NCBI GenBank assembly: GCA_037388505.1
Contig: JARRKC010000013.1
Span: 1-64,000 of the forward strand
Direction: 5' to 3'
Source of the DNA: JARRKC01 sp037388505
GTDB lineage: Bacteria > Acidobacteriota > UBA6911 > RPQK01 > JAPXNP01
DNA: 64,000 nt
Of this stretch, positions 8,955-16,985 are shown piece after piece. Position 1 is the stretch's first letter. The number at the start of each line of letters is the position of its first letter. The notes under the pieces were generated by a model. The model did not search any database. It was not told the origin of the DNA and worked only from the letters and a program-made list of their open reading frames with translations. The translations under genes and the position numbers were made by a program.

Positions 8955-10061
8955 CTACCCGCCAAGGACATGGGCACCCCGGGTGCCGACATAGAGGGCG
9001 TAAAGGGACCGGCTGGCCGTCATGAAAAGCCGGTTTCGCTTCGAGCCGCCGAAGCAGACATTGGCACAGATCTCAGGCAGCCGAATCTGGCCGATTCGAT
9101 TCCCTTCCGGTGAGAAGACGTGCACCCCGTCGTAACCGTCTCCCACCCAACCGGCCGCCGCCCAGACGTTTCCGTCTTCGTCGATCGTGATACCGTCGGC
9201 CAGGCCCTGCCGGCCGTTCATCTCCATCGATACGAACTTCCGTCCGCGTCCAAGCTTCGAACCTGTGACATCGAAGACCCAGATGATCGGCTCGGCATCC
9301 GGATAGTGCGTGTGACCCGTATCCGCCACGTAGAGCCGCTTCAGGTCGGGCGAAAAGCAGAGACCGTTCGGCTTCAGGGGCTCATCCGTGACTTGCTCGA
9401 CGGCTCCGGACTGGGCGTCGATCCGATAGACCGCTTCCTTCTGATAAGGCTCGACCGAACCGGTATCGGCCCGGTGTCCTTCGTAGTCGGAAAGGCTCCC
9501 ATAGCCCGGGTCGGTGAACCAGATCGACCGATCGCGAGGATGCACGACAACGTCGTTCGGCGCGTTCAGTGTCTTGCCGCCAAAGGAATTCGCCAGAACG
9601 GTTACGCCTCCGTCATGTTCGTACCGGACCACACTCCGCGTCGCATGCAGACAGCTGATTTGCCGTCCCTCGAGGTCGAAGGTGTTCCCGTTGCCGTTCT
9701 CCGATGGAAAGCGAAAGTTGCGGGCAACGTGGCCGTCCTCCTCCAGCCACCGAAGCTGTTCGTTGTTGGGAATATCGCTGAAAATCAGGTAACGTCCCGC
9801 GCCGTTCCAGGCCGGCCCTTCCGCCCACAGCATTCCCTCGTGGATCCGCATGACGGGCGTATTGGATATCCGGTACTTCGAAAACACGGGATCGAGTGAC
9901 ACCACATCGGGGTCCGGATATCGCTCCGGCGGTTGCCCGCTGAAGTTTCGGCTGAACGCCTCCTGCGAAAGACCCAAGACAGCGGCCAACCCGGTTGCCA
10001 CAGACAGAAAGGTACGTCGCTGAACGGACAGAGCCTCTTCTTCCGCGTTTCCGTGTGCCAT
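8955..10061 (-). CDS. SMP-30/gluconolactonase/LRE family protein, secreted
   Basis: 368 residues from ATG 10061; the 40 codons upstream in frame look non-coding in composition. N-terminal VQRRTFLSVATGLAAVLG is an exported-protein signal of twin-Arg type. The body is a six-bladed propeller of the SMP-30/lactonase type, with metal-ligand candidates in EGPAWN (Glu), LNAPNDVVVHP (Asn) and YVADTGHTH (Asp), plus IWFTDPGYG. Family members hydrolyse sugar lactones using a divalent cation; the substrate here is unknown. It is divergent from the aldehyde dehydrogenase gene, so the two may share control in carbohydrate or aldehyde oxidation. Confidence 0.88.
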   Translation of the reverse strand: MAHGNAEEEALSVQRRTFLSVATGLAAVLGLSQEAFSRNFSGQPPERYPDPDVVSLDPVFSKYRISNTPVMRIHEGMLWAEGPAWNGAGRYLIFSDIPNNEQLRWLEEDGHVARNFRFPSENGNGNTFDLEGRQISCLHATRSVVRYEHDGGVTVLANSFGGKTLNAPNDVVVHPRDRSIWFTDPGYGSLSDYEGHRADTGSVEPYQKEAVYRIDAQSGAVEQVTDEPLKPNGLCFSPDLKRLYVADTGHTHYPDAEPIIWVFDVTGSKLGRGRKFVSMEMNGRQGLADGITIDEDGNVWAAAGWVGDGYDGVHVFSPEGNRIGQIRLPEICANVCFGGSKRNRLFMTASRSLYALYVGTRGAHVLGG

Positions 10062-10182
10062 GGACCCATAGTCAGCGACTGCACCCGAATTGTAAAGACT
10101 TGCGGTCCTCGGGACCTCCAGCTGGAATCGTTCCCGGAAGACGGAGGATGCCGGGGAGGGTCCACACCAACTGGAAAGCACG

Positions 10183-10212
10183 TTGCCCCCGGTTTCCCCG
10201 GGGGAGTATGAT
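10183..10212 (+). promoter_or_regulatory. Candidate promoter for the aldehyde dehydrogenase
   Basis: TTGCCC (10183-10188), 18-bp spacer, TATGAT (10207-10212), about 78 bp before the ATG. The spacer holds a C-run/G-run self-complementary segment that could act as an operator. Moderate match only. Confidence 0.35.
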
Positions 10213-10289
10213 CGGGGTATCGGCCCACCAGCGTCGTGGGCTCCAACCGTTTCAAGATTTGCTCACCAGAAGAAAGGAGGCTTCCAACT

Positions 10290-11792
10290 ATGGACCTCAC
10301 TATCGAGAGTGCAGTCGCTCCGTCCGTACGTGAATTTGTTTTGGGAAAACGGCGGATGCTGATCAACGGCCAATGGGTCGATGCAGCATCGTCGAAGACT
10401 TTCGAGGTTTACGATCCGTCCACCGGCGAAGTTCTGGCTCATGTAGCCGAAGGCGACAGGGAGGATATCGATAAGGCAGTGCGTGCCGCTCGGCTCGCTT
10501 TCGAAAGAGGACCCTGGTCGAAGCTCAGAGCGTCGGACCGCGGGCGCTTGATCTGGAAACTGGCCGATCTGATCGAGGAACATCTCGAGGAATTTGCCGA
10601 ACTGGAGTCGCTCGACAATGGCAAACCTTTGACGGTGGCTCGAGTTGCCGACGTGCCGCTGGCCGCCGACCTGTTCCGCTATATGGCAGGCTGGACCACG
10701 AAGATCGAAGGCAACACGATTCCCGTCTCGGTGGCTTACGCACCCGAAAGCCAGTTTCATTCCTTCACGATGAGAGAACCCGTGGGCGTCGTCGGCCAGA
10801 TCATTCCCTGGAACTTTCCCCTCCTGATGGCCTCCTGGAAACTCGGACCTGCTCTGGCAGCGGGTTGTACCGTCGTGCTGAAGCCCGCGGAGCAGACTCC
10901 ACTGTCGGCCTTGAGGCTGGGAGAACTGATTTGCGAAGCCGGCTTCCCGGACGGCGTCGTCAACATCGTCCCCGGTTTCGGGGAGACCGCCGGAGCCGCT
11001 CTGGCTGCTCATCCCGGTGTCGACAAGGTGGCCTTCACGGGATCGACGGAGGTTGGTAGATTGATCGTCCGCGCCGCCTCCAACGACTTGAAGAAAGTGA
11101 CCCTCGAGTTGGGCGGAAAGTCCCCCAACGTCGTCTTCGACGATGCCGACCTGGAGGCAGCCATCGCCGGAGCAGCCAACGCCATCTTCTTCAACCATGG
11201 ACAGTGCTGCTGCGCCGGCAGCCGCCTGTATGCCGAACAGAGCATCTTCGACCAGGTCGTGGATGGTGTCTCCAAGATCGCGAAAAACATGAAGCTCGGC
11301 CGAGGCTTGGATCGCGCCACGCAGATGGGCCCGCTCGTCTCGGAAGAGCAACTCGAGCGGGTGACCGGCTACCTGAAATCCGGTTTCGCCGAAGGAGCGG
11401 AGGCTCTCTGTGGAGGCAAGCGCAAGGGAGACAAAGGCTACTTCGTGGAGCCGACCGTGCTCGTGAAGACGAAGCCGTCGATGAAGGTGGTCCAGGAAGA
11501 GATCTTCGGCCCGGTCGTGGTCGCTCAACCGTTCAAGGACTTCGAGGCGCTCGTTCCCGCGGCCAACGATACGGTTTACGGACTGGCGGCCGGCATCTGG
11601 ACCCGGGATATCAGCAAGGCTCACAGGCTGGCTTCGAAGCTCCGGGCGGGAACCGTCTGGATCAACTGCTTCAACATCTTCGACGCTGCCCTGCCTTTCG
11701 GTGGCTACAAACAGTCCGGGTGGGGCCGCGAGATGGGTCATGCCGCGCTCGACAACTATCTGGAAACCAAAGCGGTCTGCATCCAGCTGTGA
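10290..11792 (+). CDS. NAD(P)-dependent aldehyde dehydrogenase (ALDH1/2-like)
   Basis: 500 residues, the usual family length. Start ATG 10290 has AAAGGAGG upstream; in-frame codons from 10236 are leader. Seen: IIPWNFPL cofactor segment, FTGSTEVG Rossmann loop, general base in LELGGKSPN, nucleophile in HGQCCCAGSR (Cys about 306-308, the middle one by analogy with ALDH2), EEIFGPV and the C-terminal FGGYKQSG. It oxidises aldehydes to acids; the three-Cys motif and NHGQCCC context resemble eukaryotic-type ALDH1/2 and bacterial broad-range or betaine-aldehyde enzymes. It stands alone, between a lactonase-like gene and a glycoside hydrolase, so the substrate stays open. Confidence 0.95.
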   Translation: MDLTIESAVAPSVREFVLGKRRMLINGQWVDAASSKTFEVYDPSTGEVLAHVAEGDREDIDKAVRAARLAFERGPWSKLRASDRGRLIWKLADLIEEHLEEFAELESLDNGKPLTVARVADVPLAADLFRYMAGWTTKIEGNTIPVSVAYAPESQFHSFTMREPVGVVGQIIPWNFPLLMASWKLGPALAAGCTVVLKPAEQTPLSALRLGELICEAGFPDGVVNIVPGFGETAGAALAAHPGVDKVAFTGSTEVGRLIVRAASNDLKKVTLELGGKSPNVVFDDADLEAAIAGAANAIFFNHGQCCCAGSRLYAEQSIFDQVVDGVSKIAKNMKLGRGLDRATQMGPLVSEEQLERVTGYLKSGFAEGAEALCGGKRKGDKGYFVEPTVLVKTKPSMKVVQEEIFGPVVVAQPFKDFEALVPAANDTVYGLAAGIWTRDISKAHRLASKLRAGTVWINCFNIFDAALPFGGYKQSGWGREMGHAALDNYLETKAVCIQL

Positions 11793-11874
11793 TCCGCCCT
11801 TTCTAGACAGACGCCAAAGGCGGCACGACTGTAGGCGCGATTCATTTCCCGGGATCGAACGGGGACGGGAGAAC

Positions 11875-11922
11875 CGGCCACCCGTCCTCCCGGCCACCCG
11901 TCCTCCCGGCCACCCGTTCTCA
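11875..11922 (+). repeat. 16-bp tandem repeat, three copies
   Basis: CGGCCACCCGTCCTCC occurs at 11875 and 11891 exactly and at 11907 with two end changes. It sits just after the aldehyde dehydrogenase and 16 bp before family A copy 2. The preceding GGGGACGGGAG is roughly complementary to the repeat's CTCCCGTCC, so arms could pair. Confidence 0.85.
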
Positions 11923-11937
11923 CGTGCCAGTGGTGTC

Positions 11938-11997
11938 TGGCTTTGGGCGGCTGTCCGAAGCTCTCGGATGCGACTACGTCGTTGGCGTCTCACTCCC
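11938..11997 (+). repeat. Dispersed structured repeat, family A copy 2
   Basis: Matches 8678-8737 at about 54 of 60 positions. The first hairpin is kept as CTTTGGGC-GGCT-GTCCGAAG, where two changes give U-G and G-U pairs, and the second as ACGTC-GTT-GGCGT with one U-G pair. It ends 51 bp before the start of the DUF4038 gene and on that gene's strand, so it may lie in its mRNA leader. Confidence 0.75.
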
Positions 11998-12048
11998 CGG
12001 CGAGCGGAACGTTTGACCTTTCCCGGGGCATCGCCGAGAATCCCCTTC

Positions 12049-13908
12049 ATGAAGAAGCTCTTCTGCGCCCTTGTTCTCACTACGGCGGCGACCTTCAGTT
12101 CGGCGTGGGCCGAAGTTCACGTCTGGGAAAAGGTCGAACTCACATTCGAAGCCAGGAACCCCTATGCGAACCCCTACACCGACGTCCAGGTCTGGGTGGA
12201 CCTGAAGGGGCCCCGGTTCGACAAGCGTTGCTACGGGTTCTGGGACGGGGGAAACGTGTTCCGGGTGCGGGTCATGGCCACCCAGCCCGGCGAATGGACC
12301 TGGCGCAGCGGGTCGAATCAAACCGATGCAGGCCTGAACGATCAAGAGGGAAGCTTCACGGCCATCGAATGGTCGGAGGCCGACAAGGCCGCCCTGCCGA
12401 TCCGCCGCGGTCTGATCAAACCTTCGCCGGGCGGCCATGCGTTCGAATACGCCGACGGCACACCGTTCCTGCTTCTCGGCGATACCTGGTACGCAGCATC
12501 AACGTCCCGCTTCCCCTGGCGGGACGACGACCAAGAGCACCCGATCGGTCCCCAGGCCGGCTTCCAAGACTATGTTCGTCTCCGAAAGAGTCAGGGATTC
12601 AACAGCGTCGCCATCATCGCCGCATTTCCAAACTGGGCGAGCGATGGTCAACCCTGGGAGATCTGGATCGACCGCAATGACGGTCAGGGTCTGGGCGTCC
12701 GCTCGGCTTGGGTGCGTCAGGGAGACATTACCAATCAAGTCCCGAGAGACCAGTGGCAGGCCAAGGATATGTCCAACGAAGGCGGTCGAGCCTTCCTTTT
12801 TCCGGGTAAGGTGCCCGGCTACGAACAGATTTTCCCGGACGTCGACCGGATCAACCCGGAGTACTTCCAGTACCTGGACCGAAAGATCGACTACCTGAAT
12901 GCGCAGGGTTTCATCCCGTTCATCGAAGTGGCGCGCCGCGATATCACGGCTTGCTGGGCGAAATACTACGACTGGCCCGAGTCGTACAGCCGCTATATCG
13001 AATATGTCTGGAGCCGCTATCAGGCCAACAACTGCCTCTTCAGCCCTGTTCACTATGACTATCCGGTGATGACCGCCACCGCGGCGAAGCTCAACCAGGC
13101 GGCCAACCGGGTCATTGCCGAGTATGGCCCGCCTCCGTTCGGCACTTTGGTCTCCTGCAATTCATCGATTTCAAGCCTCGTGGACTTCGGCGGCCCGGAC
13201 CAAAACAAGTGGCTCACGTTTCACCAGATCGGCAACGGCCGTGAACATGACTACTACTGGTATCTGACCGAGATCTATCAGTCGGAGCCGGCTCGTCCGG
13301 CCCTGAACGGCGAGCCCTACTATTCGGGCATGACCGACCGGCGCTATACGCCCACCTACCGCTTTGGAGCGCCGGGAGGAACCGAGGCGGACGACCGCGA
13401 TGTCCGGTCGGGAATCTACGGCAGCTTTCTCTCAGGAGGCTTCGCCGGTCACATCTACGGCGCCGAAGGAATCTGGGGCGCCGACGTCGAACCGGGATCC
13501 AGCCCCCCCATGTGGGAAGCGTTCTTGTGGAATTCGGCGAACCAGATGCAATATCTGAAGACGTTCGCCTTCTCCGAAGGGCGCCGTTACCAGGACCTCG
13601 TACCGGACGCGAATCTGATCTCACCCAACTCGACCTCCCTGACCAAGGGCTTCGCCGGCTGGGCGTACTGTGCCCGAACGCCGGAGCAGGATTTCTTCCT
13701 CGCCTACTTCGAAAAGGGATGTCCGACTTCCAACGTGATCCGGGGAGCCGTCCCGAACCGGTCGTACAAAGCCGAGTGGTTCGACCCGCGTACCGGTCAG
13801 TGGTCGAGGGCGGGAGACGGGCACATCGAGGCCAACATTTGGGGCCGGATCATGCTACCCGAGTTCCCCTCCGACGACGACTGGGGCCTGAAACTGACGC
13901 TCGAGTGA
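12049..13908 (+). CDS. Secreted DUF5060/DUF4038 glycoside hydrolase-like protein
   Basis: 619 residues from ATG 12049, chosen because it opens a signal peptide (MKKLFCALVLTTAATFSSAWA); no good SD is seen. Residues about 20-105 are the DUF5060 beta-sandwich (VHVWEKVELTF, VWVDLKGP, FRVRVMATQPGEWTW). Residues about 120-500 are a DUF4038-type TIM barrel (FEYADGTPFLLLGDTWY; YVRLRKSQGFNSVAI; FIPFIEVARRD; catalytic-region YYSGMTDRR). C-terminal FFLAYFEKG to WFDPRTGQW is the usual beta domain. Relatives such as GH140 cleave apiose side chains of rhamnogalacturonan II; plant polysaccharide use is the inferred role. Confidence 0.85.
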   Translation: MKKLFCALVLTTAATFSSAWAEVHVWEKVELTFEARNPYANPYTDVQVWVDLKGPRFDKRCYGFWDGGNVFRVRVMATQPGEWTWRSGSNQTDAGLNDQEGSFTAIEWSEADKAALPIRRGLIKPSPGGHAFEYADGTPFLLLGDTWYAASTSRFPWRDDDQEHPIGPQAGFQDYVRLRKSQGFNSVAIIAAFPNWASDGQPWEIWIDRNDGQGLGVRSAWVRQGDITNQVPRDQWQAKDMSNEGGRAFLFPGKVPGYEQIFPDVDRINPEYFQYLDRKIDYLNAQGFIPFIEVARRDITACWAKYYDWPESYSRYIEYVWSRYQANNCLFSPVHYDYPVMTATAAKLNQAANRVIAEYGPPPFGTLVSCNSSISSLVDFGGPDQNKWLTFHQIGNGREHDYYWYLTEIYQSEPARPALNGEPYYSGMTDRRYTPTYRFGAPGGTEADDRDVRSGIYGSFLSGGFAGHIYGAEGIWGADVEPGSSPPMWEAFLWNSANQMQYLKTFAFSEGRRYQDLVPDANLISPNSTSLTKGFAGWAYCARTPEQDFFLAYFEKGCPTSNVIRGAVPNRSYKAEWFDPRTGQWSRAGDGHIEANIWGRIMLPEFPSDDDWGLKLTLE

Positions 13909-13958
13909 GACGCCCCCCGAAACGTCCAACCTCACGCACTGCGGTCGTCTGCATCCCC

Positions 13959-14642
13959 TCATTGAGGAGGCTCAGGTGGTCCGGCGTCCTCAGGGCGACG
14001 GCTTTTCGGATTCGTTTCGGCGAGTGCTGTGCGGATCCTGGCATAGGCATCCCGCAGGGCCTCACGATTGTCGTCCGCGTGAATGTACAGGCCTCCCGTT
14101 CGCTCGGCGAGGGCCTGAAGATTCCCAAGGTTCGAGGGGTACGGAGGGCCCTCGATTCCGACCGCATAGACGCGAACGTGAAAGCGATTCAGAGCATTGA
14201 CTGCGGCATCCCGATTGGTCCGACCGCAGTTGTCTTCTCCATCGGTGGCCACGACAATGACTCGTCGCCCGTGACGGTCGGAAAGGAGGTCGGCTGCGGT
14301 CAGCATCAGACAGTCGAACAAGCAGCTCCGTCCGTCAGGCTCCTGTTCGTGCAACGCATCCCGGATGCCCCCGCCAACAACGGAGAAGTCCCTCACCAGC
14401 TGAACATAGTCGTTGAACCGGATGATTGCGAATGCCGCTGAGGAATCTGAAGCGAGCCCTTGAAGGAATCGAGTGGTGGCCTCAGCTCGAATCTCGAAAC
14501 TCGCCGTTCCGCTGAGGCTGTTATCCCAGGCTACGACCACCGAGAGGGGAACTGTCTCCGGAGCGGCTTGAAACCAGGAAAGAAGAAACATGCTCGCGAG
14601 CGAAACGATCACGGCGACTCTCCTGTCTGCAAGATACCGCAT
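13959..14642 (-). CDS. Secreted von Willebrand factor A domain protein
   Basis: 227 residues with a signal peptide (residues 8-25). A single VWA domain: MIDAS first motif DNSLS (DxSxS), later VVATDGEDN as the third motif, and a middle acidic/Thr region around LFDCLMLTAADLL. It resembles the 'VWFA-related' proteins abundant in Acidobacteria, but is short and lacks the usual C-terminal extension. Metal-dependent protein binding outside the cell is the family role; the partner is unknown. It is convergent with the glycoside hydrolase gene (50-bp gap). Confidence 0.82.
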   Translation of the reverse strand: MRYLADRRVAVIVSLASMFLLSWFQAAPETVPLSVVVAWDNSLSGTASFEIRAEATTRFLQGLASDSSAAFAIIRFNDYVQLVRDFSVVGGGIRDALHEQEPDGRSCLFDCLMLTAADLLSDRHGRRVIVVATDGEDNCGRTNRDAAVNALNRFHVRVYAVGIEGPPYPSNLGNLQALAERTGGLYIHADDNREALRDAYARIRTALAETNPKSRRPEDAGPPEPPQ

Positions 14643-14776
14643 CCTGTATTGGTTAACAATCGAACGTCTGTAGCACGCAGATGGGTGAGACTAAGATTCC
14701 TGGATGGAAGGTCAGGGTCAGACCGGAGCTCGGAATCTCGTCCATGGGAAGAGAACGAGCTGGAAGCACGTCCACT

Positions 14777-14804
14777 CTCGGAACCCGGGACTCGGAACTC
14801 GGAA
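14777..14804 (+). repeat. 7-bp tandem repeat
   Basis: Four contiguous heptamers CTCGGAA, CCCGGGA, CTCGGAA, CTCGGAA in the gap between the VWA and DUF1328 genes. Flanking GGAGCTCGGAATC and CTCCGGAATTC continue the theme in degenerate form. Same 7-bp periodicity as 20275-20295, 23408-23435 and 30853-30899. Confidence 0.7.
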
Positions 14805-14831
14805 CCTGCCTCCGGGCTCCGGAATTCAGCT

Positions 14832-14996
14832 TCAAGGAGTCGCAACGCAGGCTCTGAGCAGGAAAATCACGAAGAGCACGAGGAAGATGAAGAAAAGAAC
14901 CTTAGCGATCATGACGGAGGCGGCCGCCGCTCCGCGGAATCCGAAAAATGAGGCAATAATGGCGATGATCAGAAAGATGAACGCCCAGATGAGCAT
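14832..14996 (-). CDS. DUF1328 small membrane protein (YtjA-like)
   Basis: 54 residues, two membrane helices: MLIWAFIFLIIAIIASFFGF, then a small GAAAASV turn, then IAKVLFFIFLVLFVIFLL. This order, length and the F-GF-GxA-A--IAK-LF signature match the DUF1328 family (E. coli YtjA), a small inner-membrane protein often stress-induced, of unknown biochemical role. ATG 14996 has an excellent SD (AAGGAGGAG, 6-8 nt upstream). It stands alone on the minus strand, between repeats and the divergent acyl-CoA dehydrogenase operon. Confidence 0.88.
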   Translation of the reverse strand: MLIWAFIFLIIAIIASFFGFRGAAAASVMIAKVLFFIFLVLFVIFLLRACVATP

Positions 14997-15089
14997 GCGA
15001 CTCCTCCTTCAGGCAAGTACAACTGCATCTGATTCTCACCCACCGCCGTTCAAAAGTCGAGTACTTCGCTTCAAGAGGAACGACCACAG

Positions 15090-15118
15090 TTGAGGCTGGC
15101 CGCGCGCGTTCCTATACT
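15090..15118 (+). promoter_or_regulatory. Promoter of the acyl-CoA catabolic operon
   Basis: TTGAGG (15090-15095), 17-bp spacer, TATACT (15113-15118): a good sigma-70 match about 95 bp before the first gene. The leader to 15214 shows no clear operator palindrome. Confidence 0.6.
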
Positions 15119-15214
15119 CTTAATTAGCAGACAAATAGTGTCTCCCGACGCTCAGCTCGGCTTTCGACCCTTCGAGGGCGCGTTGCGGTTGAGACAAGCT
15201 GCAAGGAGCCAGCC

Positions 15215-16981
15215 ATGCCTATCGATGCTGTCCGGCAAGAAGAGCAGATTCGAATGGCGGAAGAGCTTTTCTTCTCAGGCGAGAAACTGCCCAGCTTCGC
15301 CCGGGCGCTCTTTTTCGGAGTGTGCGACTCACACCGTGTGTTTCCTTTTCCGCAGGTTGACCCGAGCGAACGGGCCCGCGTCGAGGAGGTGGTCACGAAA
15401 CTCCGCAGTTTCTGTGACGAGCATCTGGACCCGGATTGGATCGACCGCCACGCCACCATTCCGAAGGAAGTCATCCAGGGTCTCGGTCGACTCGGTGTCC
15501 TCGGCTGCACCATTCCGACGGAGTACGACGGGCTCGGCTTGACGCAGTACGGCTACTGCCGCCTGGTGGAAGAGCTCGCGAGCCGATGCGGCTCAACGGC
15601 GCTCTTTGTCAATGCTCACCAGAGCATCGGCTTGAAGGCCCTTCTGCTGTATGGCACACCTCAGCAGAAGGACCGTTTCCTGCGTCCCCTTGCCCGGGGT
15701 GAGATGCTGGCAGCCTTTGCCTTGACCGAGCCCAACGCCGGCAGTGACGCAGCCGGGATCGAGACGACGGCCGAATTCGACCCCGACCATCGTGTTTATC
15801 ACATCAACGGTGCGAAACAGTGGATTACCAACGGCGGAATTGCGGGGATGCTCACGGTCATGGCCAAGGTCCAGATGGAAGGCCAGCAGCGCATCACCGC
15901 CTTCATCGTGACGCCCGACATGCCGGGTTTCAAGGTCGTGGATCCGGCTCTCGAGAAGGTGGGCATGCGGGGGACTCAGACCGCAAAGCTGGCCTTCGAG
16001 GATCTCGAAGTCCCGCCGGAGAATATCCTGGGTGAGCCCGGCCAGGGTCTGAAGATCGCCTTGACCTGTCTGGATTTCGGCAGAACGACCTTCGGTGCGG
16101 CCTGCACCGGCACTGCCCGTCAACTCTACCGCCTGGCCGTCGATCATGCCGTCCACCGCCGCCAGTTTCAGCGCCCTTTGGCTTCCTTTGGGCTCGTGAA
16201 AGAAATGATCGCTCGAATGGGGGCCCTTCTCTACGCCATGGAATCGGGGACCTACCTGACCGCCGGACTGTTGGACCGGGGCGAAGAAGATTTCATGCTG
16301 GAAACGGCCATGCTCAAGGTTTTTGCTTCCGAGGCGCTGTGGCAGATCGTCTACGACGCCATGCAGATCCTCGGAGGACGTTCCCTGTTCTGCGACCGGC
16401 CTTACGAGAGGATCATGAGGGACACCCGGCTGAATATGATCGGAGAAGGCTCCAATGAGGTGCTGCGAGCATTCATCGGAGCCGGCGGAATTCGGGACGT
16501 CGGTATGCAGCTCAAAGAGGTGGTCGAAGCCACCCGTCATCCTTTGGCTCGACTCGGAAAGATCCTTGGATTCGGAAGAACGAGCATCCATCGCATCGTC
16601 ACCTCGCCGACCATCCCGGTGCGCTCGGAACAGCTGCAAAAAGAAGCCGGCCAATTGGCTTCAAGAATCCGGCGCCTGGGACTCGCCGTCCCCAGGCTGC
16701 TTGCCCGCCACAAAGAAGAGATCATCGAACGCCAAATGATCCTCGACCGCCTGGCGGATGCGGGCATGTCAATGTACATGACGGCCGCCGTCTTGAGCCG
16801 GCTCGACACGGATCTGGAAAAGGATCCACGGCACACCACGCAGATCGGGGAAGAAATCGCCCTGGGAAAGCTCTATTGCACCCTGGCGTTTCAGAATATG
16901 GATCGAGCCATGGACGGTTTCTTCGATAACGATGACGACCAGGTCGAACAGGTGTCCGACCGTATCACGGGCTGGAAATAG
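15215..16981 (+). CDS. Acyl-CoA dehydrogenase (long/branched-chain type)
   Basis: 588 residues, longer than the usual 380, as in VLCAD/ACAD9-type or AtuD-like enzymes: N-terminal extension, FAD/acyl-CoA core (TEPNAGSDAAG, NGAKQWITNGG), C-terminal extension of about 150 residues after the core. The core ends with LNMIGEGSNEVLR, where the Glu aligns with the catalytic base of VLCAD (FEGTN). AAGGAG lies 7 nt before ATG 15215. It introduces the alpha-beta double bond in an acyl-CoA and passes electrons to ETF. First gene of a five-gene operon; next gene starts 5 bp after its stop. Confidence 0.93.
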   Translation: MPIDAVRQEEQIRMAEELFFSGEKLPSFARALFFGVCDSHRVFPFPQVDPSERARVEEVVTKLRSFCDEHLDPDWIDRHATIPKEVIQGLGRLGVLGCTIPTEYDGLGLTQYGYCRLVEELASRCGSTALFVNAHQSIGLKALLLYGTPQQKDRFLRPLARGEMLAAFALTEPNAGSDAAGIETTAEFDPDHRVYHINGAKQWITNGGIAGMLTVMAKVQMEGQQRITAFIVTPDMPGFKVVDPALEKVGMRGTQTAKLAFEDLEVPPENILGEPGQGLKIALTCLDFGRTTFGAACTGTARQLYRLAVDHAVHRRQFQRPLASFGLVKEMIARMGALLYAMESGTYLTAGLLDRGEEDFMLETAMLKVFASEALWQIVYDAMQILGGRSLFCDRPYERIMRDTRLNMIGEGSNEVLRAFIGAGGIRDVGMQLKEVVEATRHPLARLGKILGFGRTSIHRIVTSPTIPVRSEQLQKEAGQLASRIRRLGLAVPRLLARHKEEIIERQMILDRLADAGMSMYMTAAVLSRLDTDLEKDPRHTTQIGEEIALGKLYCTLAFQNMDRAMDGFFDNDDDQVEQVSDRITGWK

Positions 16982-16985
16982 CGGA

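Noticed and set aside
10263..12080. 605-codon minus-strand open frame across the aldehyde dehydrogenase
   Set aside because: Runs antisense through a clearly real gene and into a repeat; no recognisable domain.
13909..13958. Terminator between convergent glycoside hydrolase and VWA genes
   Set aside because: No stem-loop with T run in the 50-bp gap.
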